Source: an uncultured Saprospiraceae bacterium (lineage in GTDB: Bacteria; Bacteroidota; Bacteroidia; Chitinophagales; Saprospiraceae). From it: a stretch of DNA of 6,356 nt. Position numbers and translations under genes: made by a program. The notes under the pieces are model-generated. The model was not told the DNA's origin. It made no database searches and saw only the letters and a program-made list of their open reading frames with translations. The stretch covers positions 1 through 6,356 of the forward strand of contig CALHUZ010000076.1 in NCBI GenBank assembly GCA_938039305.1. The letters run 5' to 3'. Below, piece after piece: positions 1-5,853 of the stretch (within the stretch, counting starts at the first letter, position 1; each line of letters opens with the position of its first letter).

Positions 1-1743
1 TACAAAGTCTTCTGCTTCTATAAGAGCTGGGATGTCAACACTTAGAGGAGCAACATTAATCTCGCAGACACCTTTAAAGCTTCCGTCCTGGGCGTATGCC
101 GTGATGGTCGCTGTGCCATAGGCAGGTCCTGTGGTGACTAATCCATTAGAGGATACAGATGCGGTACCAGGTTCATCTGAGACCCATGTGATGCCCTGTT
201 CTGTAGCGTCTTCTGGACTTATTATAGTCGTCAGTTGAAGATTGTCTCCCACTATTAAGGTCGCAGTAGATTGCGAAATAGACATACCAGAAACTGAGAT
301 TGGGGAGACTCCAGCACTACCAGAAACTATAGTTTGCTGGCCTAAAGTTAGCCAACCCTTCATGTCATTAGCGTCCTGGGTATCGTTGGCAAACCTGACA
401 GGAGCTGCAGATGAGCTGAATGCTTCTAAAGGATTCACCACTCTAAAGAGGAATGTATAATCTCCATCTTCTAAAGCTTTCGGGGAAACAAAAGATCTAT
501 AATTATTGACTGCATCTGGTTGTATGATATTCAAATTCCATTTTTGAAATCCTAAGGATTGAAATTTATTATTGCTGCCATCGATCACTGCAAATTCTAT
601 ATCCCAGTTTGCATACATAGGGGCGACACCTGTATTTTGAATATTCGCCTCAATTACTGGGAAGCCATTGGATGCAGATAGGCGGTACTTGTTTACAAAG
701 AAAGTGTAGCCCATCTTTTTTTGAGCCCTGATAGCGTTCGTCCATTCATCGGACGTAGGATTAGGGTTGATGTCCGTAAAGATATGATGCGAGAAAAGGA
801 AAGTCGGATGTAGGGCTTCTATGGTCTGAACGACATCTTGGACATCTACGGACTGTCCACTTGGATTATTAGGGTCGCAATTAATCGTATTGACATTTGG
901 CCAGTTTTGCCAAAGTAAAGGCTGAATGCATGGATCGATTTCTCCACCTATGACTTGATTTCTCCAGTTTTGCCCAGCATTGTATGCATCCAAAAGATTG
1001 CCAAAGTAGAAATGATTGAAAAAGGTATTAGTTGAAATAGACTGAGAGAAAAAGAGACCATCACTATAACCAAATACTTCAGGGTCAGGCATATGCTCGG
1101 CGTACCGTGCTAACAAATTAGTATTAGGAAAGGCTTTTTTAAATCTATTAGCTATCATAACCCGATTGTCTTGCGTCATTTCAAAGTCAGGTTCTATATC
1201 TGCGGCATCGCCTATCTGCCATTCTCCATAGATGCCATAGAGTCCAAGGCTTATCATGAATACTTCCGGTAGCGTATCATACTTTGCACCAAATGCATCG
1301 ATGAAATTAACCATCGCTTCCAGTATCTCTGGATCATTCCAATCTGGACATATATCAGCAACGGGCCCATCTACAATTATAAAATCATATTGGCCATCTA
1401 AGAAGGCAGGCATATAACTTCGTGGCTTATTATTGCCATCAGGGCCGGGATCTATATTGACCTGTAGGTAGGAGAAATTGCCTTCTCTTTTATTTTGTGC
1501 TATAAAGTTATCTATGATACTCCAGTTAAATTCGTCTAAGTTAGTCATGACTTCATTCAGGCCAAATAATCTTCCATTGATGCTTCTTGGAAAGTCGTTT
1601 TGAGGTCCATATAAATCTGCAAATCCTTTTAGAGGATTTTCCTCAAGACCGGACTGATCTTCGTTGTAAGTTAGGTTGTTCCATGTCTGCGCATTTATAG
1701 AAATGAAAGACATTAAAATGAATAAAGCAGTGCACTTCCACAT
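1..1743 (-). CDS. Secreted DUF4832-type glycoside-hydrolase-like protein with Big2 domain and start of a CBM6-like module (3' end outside window)
   Basis: The 581 visible codons are open without a stop and run off the left edge, so the C-terminus is missing. Residues 1-18 form a signal peptide (hydrophobic core ALFILMSFISI, likely cleavage INA|QT), so the product is exported. Residues 30-470 carry DUF4832-family landmarks: ENPLKGF near 35-41, GLYGIYGEW at 167-175, GGEIDP at 266-271, NTGVAPMY at 370-377, VRFAN at 449-453 and GWLTLG at 463-468. E174 in GEW and E268 in GGE are candidate active-site acids; this is inferred from the TIM-barrel hydrolase type and is not proven for the family. Residues 487-565 look like a bacterial Ig-like Big2 domain (ITWVSDEPGTASVSSNGLVT). 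PALIEAEDF at 572-580 resembles the first strand of a CBM6 module. The likely role is binding and cleaving a polysaccharide outside the cell; the substrate is unknown. The start is the first ATG after an in-frame TAG five codons upstream. No Shine-Dalgarno is visible. Confidence 0.85.
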   Translation of the reverse strand, partial: MWKCTALFILMSFISINAQTWNNLTYNEDQSGLEENPLKGFADLYGPQNDFPRSINGRLFGLNEVMTNLDEFNWSIIDNFIAQNKREGNFSYLQVNIDPGPDGNNKPRSYMPAFLDGQYDFIIVDGPVADICPDWNDPEILEAMVNFIDAFGAKYDTLPEVFMISLGLYGIYGEWQIGDAADIEPDFEMTQDNRVMIANRFKKAFPNTNLLARYAEHMPDPEVFGYSDGLFFSQSISTNTFFNHFYFGNLLDAYNAGQNWRNQVIGGEIDPCIQPLLWQNWPNVNTINCDPNNPSGQSVDVQDVVQTIEALHPTFLFSHHIFTDINPNPTSDEWTNAIRAQKKMGYTFFVNKYRLSASNGFPVIEANIQNTGVAPMYANWDIEFAVIDGSNNKFQSLGFQKWNLNIIQPDAVNNYRSFVSPKALEDGDYTFLFRVVNPLEAFSSSAAPVRFANDTQDANDMKGWLTLGQQTIVSGSAGVSPISVSGMSISQSTATLIVGDNLQLTTIISPEDATEQGITWVSDEPGTASVSSNGLVTTGPAYGTATITAYAQDGSFKGVCEINVAPLSVDIPALIEAEDFV

Positions 1744-2064
1744 ATGTTTATGGGTCTAAATTTTGGTTGTTAGTTCAGTAATCCCAATAAACGAAGATTC
1801 TATCCAGAAGATGGAATATTTTTCGTTTAAAATTTATTTAAGCTTTAACTTCTATTTTGAGTGTTGCTTGAGAGTAAGGATTCTGACTTTCATCTCCATG
1901 TCTTGAAGAACTGAGTTAAAACTGCCGGTCTTTTCTGATTAACATGCGATGTAGCATAACCTAGTGATAATCCTTACCTTCGCGTTGTTTATGAATGAGG
2001 AGTTTTAAGAGTAAATTGAATAGGTGGTTATCTTGAAAAGTAAATAAATGAAGTAGAAGAGCAT
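1744..2064. other. Gene-free divergent intergenic region
   Basis: This stretch of about 320 bases separates the divergent glycosidase-like gene (minus) and yehS-like gene (plus). I see no convincing coding frame on either strand. It holds the imperfect hairpin annotated at 1788-1829 and a distant 9-bp inverted pair, GTAAGGATT at 1874-1882 with AATCCTTAC at 1969-1977, which may be chance. Promoters for both genes should lie here, but no good match to TTTG-N19-TAnnTTTG was found in either direction. The closest on the plus strand is TAAATTGA at 2012-2019, with two mismatches. Confidence 0.6.
1788..1829 (-). promoter_or_regulatory. Imperfect inverted repeat/hairpin upstream of the glycosidase-like gene
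   Basis: Read on the minus strand, TAAACGAA (1829-1822) and TTCGTTTA (1795-1788) are a perfect 8-bp inverted pair. Between them lies a second nested stem, ATTC-C-ATC pairing with GAT-A-GAAT around a TTCTG loop, giving 15 paired positions in 42 bases. The element ends 44 bases before the start codon at 1743. It could be an operator for a dimeric regulator or a structured 5' leader. There is no T-run after it, so a simple terminator is unlikely. The structure is visible in the sequence; its role is inferred. Confidence 0.35.
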
Positions 2065-2529
2065 ATGACTAACAATGATATAATAAGGCGGATACGGTAT
2101 ACATTTGATTTTGAAGACGATAAAATGATCGCGCTCTTTAAGTTAGCTAATCATGATGTCCAAAGAGCGGAAGTATGTGACTGGCTTAAGAGTGATGAAG
2201 ACCCTGAGTTGAGAGAATTGACTGATAAGGAATTGGCGATCTTCCTGAACGGATTAATCATCGATAGACGTGGAAAGAGAGAAGGACCGCAGCCCAAACC
2301 TGAGGAGGAATTGACTAATAATATGATCCTTCGGAAATTAAAAATTGCATTGGATCTGAAGTCGGATGAGATCTTAGCGCTCTACTCTTTGATCAATAAA
2401 AAAATAAGCAAGCACGAGTTAAGCGCTTTCTTTCGCAATCCTAATAATAAGTCTTACGAACCGTGCATGGATCAGTACCTAAGGTATTTTCTCAGTGGCA
2501 TGCAAGCAAAGTATAAGAAGGTTATATGA
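2065..2529 (+). CDS. yehS: DUF1456 family protein, YehS homologue
   Basis: This is a complete 154-residue protein, close to the length of E. coli YehS (about 156). It is built of two tandem DUF1456 repeats. Repeat 1 (residues 3-74) starts NNDIIRRIRYTFDF and ends in FLNGLIIDRRGKREG. Repeat 2 (residues 85-150) starts NNMILRKLKIALDL and ends in YLRYFLSGMQ, with the characteristic ELSAFFRNP segment at 118-126. There is no signal peptide or membrane segment, so it should be cytoplasmic. The molecular function of the family is not established. The start is the only sensible one: TAA lies eight codons upstream in frame with no other ATG between, and a weak purine-rich AGAAGAG precedes it. It converges with the LytTR regulator gene 81 bases downstream, recalling the E. 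coli association of yehS with yehT/yehU (btsR/btsS). A link to that signalling system is inference. Confidence 0.9.
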   Translation: MTNNDIIRRIRYTFDFEDDKMIALFKLANHDVQRAEVCDWLKSDEDPELRELTDKELAIFLNGLIIDRRGKREGPQPKPEEELTNNMILRKLKIALDLKSDEILALYSLINKKISKHELSAFFRNPNNKSYEPCMDQYLRYFLSGMQAKYKKVI

Positions 2530-2599
2530 CACACATCAAATCGTCGCGCTTCGTAAGAGCAGTTTTGTGATGTCAAAATTGAATATGGAAAAGGAGGTA

Positions 2600-2628
2600 C
2601 CGAAAAAATTCTATTCCCCATTCAATAG
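2600..2628 (-). terminator. Weak possible terminator of the kinase-regulator operon
   Basis: On the minus strand, CTATT and AATAG form a 5-bp stem around an 8-base loop (2628-2611). The stem includes the TAG stop codon of the response regulator and is followed by AATTTTTTC. The stem is short and AT-rich, so this is at best a weak intrinsic terminator. It faces the end of the convergent yehS-like gene, where transcription from this operon would have to stop. Confidence 0.22.
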
Positions 2629-3315
2629 CTGTTTAACCCTACTCCGATAGGTCTGGCCAATGGGGACTTTATGCTCTCCCAAGTGTATCTGATTACCTTG
2701 GATGAGTTTAATCTTATCAGTGGCTACTATAAAGGACTTATGAATTCGCAAGAAATTTTCTTTTGGCAATTGAGCCTCTAAAGTTGAAATGTTTTCATGG
2801 CTCAGGATCATCTCTTCCTCTAAGTATATCTTTGCATAGTTGCCAAAGGCCTCTACAAACAATATGTCACGGGTATCAACTTGATGGTGCTTCTTATCTC
2901 CTTTTAGGAAAAAGCGATTATTCTGTAAAACACTGATGTTGGGAGATTCTATTAAGCTTTCTTTTTCAGTTTCGCTGAACTTGTTCACTGCCTTTAAGAA
3001 CCGTGGAAAAGAAAATGGCTTGAGTAGATAGTCTATAACATCGAGTTCGTATCCCTCTAAAGCGAATTCTTTATAGGCAGTAGTCACTATAATCTTAGGA
3101 GGACTTGATAATGTCTTCAGCCATTCAAAACCAGTCATCTTGGGCATGTTGAGGTCCAGAAAGATCAAGTCTACTTTGTGCTTTGTAACTATGACGGAAG
3201 CTTCAAAAGCATTAAACGCATTACCTGTTTTCTGTAGGTGTGGAAGTTCTGCACAATATCCTTCTATGATTCGATGTGCTATGGGTTCGTCGTCAATAAT
3301 GCAGTACGTTGTCAT
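2611..3315 (-). CDS. LytTR-family (LytR/AlgR) DNA-binding response regulator
   Basis: This is a complete 234-residue two-component response regulator, the usual size for the family. The receiver domain spans about residues 3-118. It has the acidic pair D8/D9, phosphoacceptor D54 in IFLDLNMP, the conserved Thr near T78 in IIVTTAY, and K99-P100 in LLKPF, so the phosphorylation pocket is intact. The LytTR DNA-binding domain spans about 130-232, with the typical DILFVEAFGNYAKIYL, FLRIHKSFIV and VPIGQTYR segments. LytTR domains bind direct repeats spaced about two helical turns, which fits the 12-bp repeat upstream of the operon. Its ATG overlaps the TGA of the upstream kinase gene by one base (TGATG), indicating translational coupling, so the kinase is almost certainly its partner. 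Regulated genes beyond its own operon are unknown. Confidence 0.95.
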   Translation of the reverse strand: MTTYCIIDDEPIAHRIIEGYCAELPHLQKTGNAFNAFEASVIVTKHKVDLIFLDLNMPKMTGFEWLKTLSSPPKIIVTTAYKEFALEGYELDVIDYLLKPFSFPRFLKAVNKFSETEKESLIESPNISVLQNNRFFLKGDKKHHQVDTRDILFVEAFGNYAKIYLEEEMILSHENISTLEAQLPKENFLRIHKSFIVATDKIKLIQGNQIHLGEHKVPIGQTYRSRVKQLLNGE

Positions 3316-4427
3316 CAGCGTAAGTCTAAGTTCAAGTGAGCGGTATAGGTAGAATCTGTTTGTTCAACCTTCAGTTCATGTCGATTTGGATATATGTGAG
3401 TTAAGCGTTGTTTTAGGTTATCCAGTCCAATCCCTTTTTTACGAGAAGGGTTTGATTCATAATTGTTTTCAATGGTAAAAAAGATCTGATCATCTCTCGT
3501 TACCAAGTCTAAAGATATGTAGGCTTTCTCAGTTAGTTTTTCTGCACCATGCTTAAAAGCATTTTCTAATAAAATGATAAAAAGTAAAGGTGCGATTTGA
3601 ATCTCATTTTTTACATCATGCTTAAACCGTATGTCTACTCTTTGCTGATAGCGGATTTTATGTAGACCAATATAGGTTTCTAAATACTTGATTTCATCGG
3701 TCAAGTTAACCAAGTCTTCCTTGCCTTCATAAATGGTGTAGCGCATCATATCTGATAGCTTCAAAACTACTTCAGGAGCATCTTCTGATTTTTCTACGAC
3801 TAAACCATACAGATTATTCAAAGTATTAAAAAAGAAGTGAGGATTGACTTGGCTTTTGAGTAGGGCTAACTCAGCCTTTGCTTTATCTGCCTTTAGTGTT
3901 TTTAACCAACGCCATTGCTCATAGAGCCATAGCCCCACAAATACTGGGATCGGGATGAATAGACTATTTATAAAATTCAAGCGATAATAGTCTGCGCCAT
4001 CTGGACCCATGTTAAAAAATAGAAGATAAGAGACCAGAATAAATCCGTATGAAAGAAAAGCGATGACTCTATACTTTTTATGAAAATTAGGAAATACAAA
4101 GTGAGCAATGGCCAACCAAAATAGAATCAACAAAGGAAAAGTCATAGGGTGGGCAAAGATGCCTTTATAGCGACCTATAGTCAGAACGACGGCAATAAAT
4201 GCAACAACTGCTAAAACTCTATAAACATTAAATTTATGAATGATAAAAGAAAAGAACATCCAAAAAATTAGAAAACTGAAGATATTAATAAACACAAATC
4301 CAAGTGTAGACGAAGTGCCAGGGTGCGTAATGATAAAACCTATTTGAATTAGGACTATTGTAATAACAATGGTCATCAGCCCACCCATCAGCAAATCGGG
4401 CTTAAATTTTTGAAAGAGACTATTCAT
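3315..4427 (-). CDS. LytS/YehU-family membrane sensor histidine kinase
   Basis: This 370-residue protein has about six predicted membrane segments: roughly residues 12-34, 42-64, 69-85, 96-113, 119-138 and 153-170. A short linker follows, then the His_kinase (PF06580-type) region. The phosphoacceptor is H197 in NPHFFFNTLNNLYGLV. The ATP-binding domain has the N-box LLENAFKHG (N289) and the G-box KGIGLDNLKQRL (331-342), so it looks catalytically complete. There is no PAS, GAF or large periplasmic domain, and the signal must be sensed through the membrane bundle or its short loops; the ligand cannot be told. It is the first gene of the operon with the LytTR regulator and should phosphorylate it. 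It differs from E. coli BtsS/YehU (about 560 residues with LYT and GAF domains), so it is a relative and not an orthologue. The perfect 12-bp direct repeat lies 42 bases upstream. Confidence 0.93.
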   Translation of the reverse strand: MNSLFQKFKPDLLMGGLMTIVITIVLIQIGFIITHPGTSSTLGFVFINIFSFLIFWMFFSFIIHKFNVYRVLAVVAFIAVVLTIGRYKGIFAHPMTFPLLILFWLAIAHFVFPNFHKKYRVIAFLSYGFILVSYLLFFNMGPDGADYYRLNFINSLFIPIPVFVGLWLYEQWRWLKTLKADKAKAELALLKSQVNPHFFFNTLNNLYGLVVEKSEDAPEVVLKLSDMMRYTIYEGKEDLVNLTDEIKYLETYIGLHKIRYQQRVDIRFKHDVKNEIQIAPLLFIILLENAFKHGAEKLTEKAYISLDLVTRDDQIFFTIENNYESNPSRKKGIGLDNLKQRLTHIYPNRHELKVEQTDSTYTAHLNLDLR

Positions 4428-4431
4428 AACA

Positions 4432-4439
4432 CAAAAATA
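4432..4439 (-). promoter_or_regulatory. Candidate -7 element of the kinase-regulator operon
   Basis: The minus strand reads TATTTTTG, a full match to the Bacteroidota -7 consensus TAnnTTTG. It ends only four bases before the kinase ATG. If used, transcription would start at or next to the A of the ATG, giving a leaderless or nearly leaderless mRNA. No good TTTG/TTG -33 element lies at the expected distance (TTTA is the nearest), which would fit a promoter needing an activator bound at the repeats just upstream. Confidence 0.35.
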
Positions 4440-4469
4440 TGCTTATTCACTTCTTCTATTAAACTCTAT

Positions 4470-4502
4470 GACAAACACTATATAAATTGAGACAAACACT
4501 AT
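4470..4502 (-). promoter_or_regulatory. Perfect 12-bp direct repeat, probable LytTR-regulator operator
   Basis: GACAAACACTAT occurs at 4470-4481 and again, identical, at 4491-4502. On the minus strand, the direction of the operon, this reads ATAGTGTTTGTC twice. The period is 21 bp (12-bp repeat, 9-bp spacer), two turns of B-DNA, so both copies face the same side of the helix. Direct repeats of about 9-12 bp with a period near 21 bp are the known target layout for LytTR regulators such as AgrA, ComE and BtsR. The pair sits 42 bases upstream of the kinase gene, just upstream of the candidate -7 element, which suits an activator and autoregulation. It is also 135 bases upstream of the divergent hydrolase. 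The repeat is seen directly; binding by this regulator is inference. Confidence 0.7.
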
Positions 4503-4580
4503 TGTTTCTCAGTCGAGTCGTATTGATCCTTATTTAAGTGGCATGTGTTGTGTTTTATATCTGGTTGATCAGAATAATAA

Positions 4581-4609
4581 TTTGATGATGCTTGGTGACT
4601 TTATGTTTA
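4581..4609 (+). promoter_or_regulatory. Candidate promoter of the alpha/beta hydrolase gene
   Basis: TTTG at 4581-4584 is followed after 17 bases by TATGTTTA at 4602-4609, matching the Bacteroidota pattern TTTG / TAnnTTTG in all but the last base. Transcription from it would begin about 20-25 bases before the ATG at 4637. This also argues against the alternative TTG start at 4592, which lies inside the promoter. Confidence 0.42.
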
Positions 4610-4636
4610 ACTCTAATTATTCAAACAACTGTTATT

Positions 4637-5671
4637 ATGAGAAAGGTCAAGAAGATTTTAAAGTGGGTAGGCATATCGATAGGATCATTATTACTACTTA
4701 TCATTCTGACTGGCTTATGCTTGCGTTTGGTTAGTCCAGAAGCACAACCTCCAGGCTACCTTGTTGATATTGGAGCCTTCAAATTGCACATCAATACAAC
4801 CGGTGAAAGGAGCAGTAAGCCTACACTGGTTATTGAAGGAGGTATGGGGGCATCAAGTGAACACTATCATTGGTTGAGTGAAGGGCTTAAGGATAGTATG
4901 CGTATCGTCCGCTACGACCGAGCTGGTATAGGATATAGCGATGCATGTGACACTAATAGAGATCCTGAAACCATAGCTCATGAGTTACATGCGTTATTAG
5001 AAGCAGCCGGAGAGTCACCTCCGTATATATTAGCGGGACATTCGCTTGGCGGTCCTTATGCACAAGTGTTTACAGAGTTGTATCCTGATGAGGTGGTGGC
5101 GGTGTGTCTATTAGATGCCACACATCCTTGGCGAATTGAAATCTTTAATTTGCCCGCGCCGAGTTCCTTTAAGTTTAAATCAATGATTTGGCTATATGAC
5201 TTGCAGGCAGTTCTTGCTGATATGGGGATATTGATGCTCTATGATCAACTTGCTGGGCCCATACTCAATAGAGAAATGGAAGGATTGCCAGATGAAATTA
5301 ATGATCGCTCATCGGACTTTTTAAGCTTTGGAAAATACTTGCGTACCATGGGTGGTGAGTTTGGGCAATTTCATGCCACTTTAGAACGAGTAGATAGAGG
5401 AAATGATTTCGACTCATTGCCTATTAGAATATTTCCCTCTGCTCCTTATGAAATTCCAGAGGAAGATTATCAAAAGTATCTTGATAGAGGCATTGATCTG
5501 AGAAAGGGTCAAATTGAAAAAATGAAAATGCAAGAGGATTTCCTCAACTTATCAAAGAATAGCAAACTAATCCCTATTGACGGAAATCACAATAGCATTT
5601 ATACCAAGAAGGAAAATGCTGATATTATTTGTAAGGAGATAATTCAGCTATTGCGAGAGTTGGAAGACTGA
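4637..5671 (+). CDS. Membrane-anchored alpha/beta hydrolase
   Basis: This is a 344-residue serine hydrolase of the alpha/beta-hydrolase fold-1 type. The N-terminus is positively charged (MRKVKKILKW), followed by a hydrophobic stretch at about 11-32 without a clear cleavage site, so it is probably anchored with the catalytic domain outside the cytoplasm. Landmarks are the oxyanion region EGGMGASS (67-74), YDRAGIGYSD (93-102), the nucleophile elbow GHSLGG (S136), D160 in LLDATHP and the catalytic His H318 in GNHNSIY. S136 and H318 are confident; the acid may be D160 after strand 6 or a residue in the cap. A variable cap lies at about 165-255. The substrate, probably an ester or similar, cannot be inferred. 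The frame extends upstream to a TTG at 4592, but the ATG at 4637 gives a normal anchor and leaves room for the promoter. The gene is divergent from the kinase operon and could share its operator. Confidence 0.88.
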   Translation: MRKVKKILKWVGISIGSLLLLIILTGLCLRLVSPEAQPPGYLVDIGAFKLHINTTGERSSKPTLVIEGGMGASSEHYHWLSEGLKDSMRIVRYDRAGIGYSDACDTNRDPETIAHELHALLEAAGESPPYILAGHSLGGPYAQVFTELYPDEVVAVCLLDATHPWRIEIFNLPAPSSFKFKSMIWLYDLQAVLADMGILMLYDQLAGPILNREMEGLPDEINDRSSDFLSFGKYLRTMGGEFGQFHATLERVDRGNDFDSLPIRIFPSAPYEIPEEDYQKYLDRGIDLRKGQIEKMKMQEDFLNLSKNSKLIPIDGNHNSIYTKKENADIICKEIIQLLRELED

Positions 5672-5712
5672 TTAATTGAGGGCTAACAAGAAGACTAATT
5701 TTAATGATGAGT

Positions 5713-5742
5713 TTACTGATATTACGATGAGTCGTAAAGTAA
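5713..5742 (+). other. Bulged hairpin after the hydrolase gene
   Basis: TTACGA (5722-5727) and TCGTAA (5732-5737) form a perfect 6-bp stem with a TGAG tetraloop. Directly outside, TTACT (5713-5717) pairs with AGTAA (5738-5742), leaving GATA bulged on the left, for 11 base pairs in 30 bases. It begins 41 bases after the hydrolase stop codon. There is no T-run on either strand, so it is not a standard intrinsic terminator. It could stabilise the 3' end of the mRNA or be an operator for the next gene. Its function is unknown. Confidence 0.3.
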
Positions 5743-5853
5743 TAAGTAGAGCTGTTAATGAATTGTAAATCACTTGCTAATCGCATGTTAACGATTGCTA
5801 TCAATGGCTTTATGAAGTAGGAATCACATATTGTTGTAATCAAATTATACATT

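Noticed and set aside
242..460. Plus-strand 72-codon open frame
   Set aside because: It is antisense to the DUF4832/Big2 coding sequence, which has clear family motifs in the other strand.
1944..1957. ATGC ... GCAT small hairpin
   Set aside because: A 4-bp stem is expected by chance and is not followed by a T-run.
1874..1977. GTAAGGATT / AATCCTTAC 9-bp inverted pair
   Set aside because: The arms are about 86 bases apart, do not extend, and flank nothing recognisable as a mobile element, so chance is likely.
2531..2573. ACATCA ... TGATGT inverted pair after the yehS-like gene
   Set aside because: The 6-bp stem with a loop of nearly 30 bases and no clean T-run is too weak to call a terminator.
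2590..2596. Strong Shine-Dalgarno-like AAAGGAGG stretch on the plus strand
   Set aside because: No start codon with an open frame follows it at a usable distance. It lies in the convergent gap, and the other genes here do not use such sites.
3140..3352. Plus-strand 70-codon open frame
   Set aside because: It is antisense to the receiver domain of the response regulator and the end of the kinase.
4592..4636. TTG start extending the hydrolase by 15 residues
   Set aside because: The extension lacks a ribosome-binding site, lies in the likely promoter, and would put a neutral hydrophobic stretch before the normal charged anchor start MRKVKK.
4543..4734. Plus-strand 63-codon open frame
   Set aside because: It is out of frame with the hydrolase and covers the hydrolase promoter and membrane anchor; its product has no family features.
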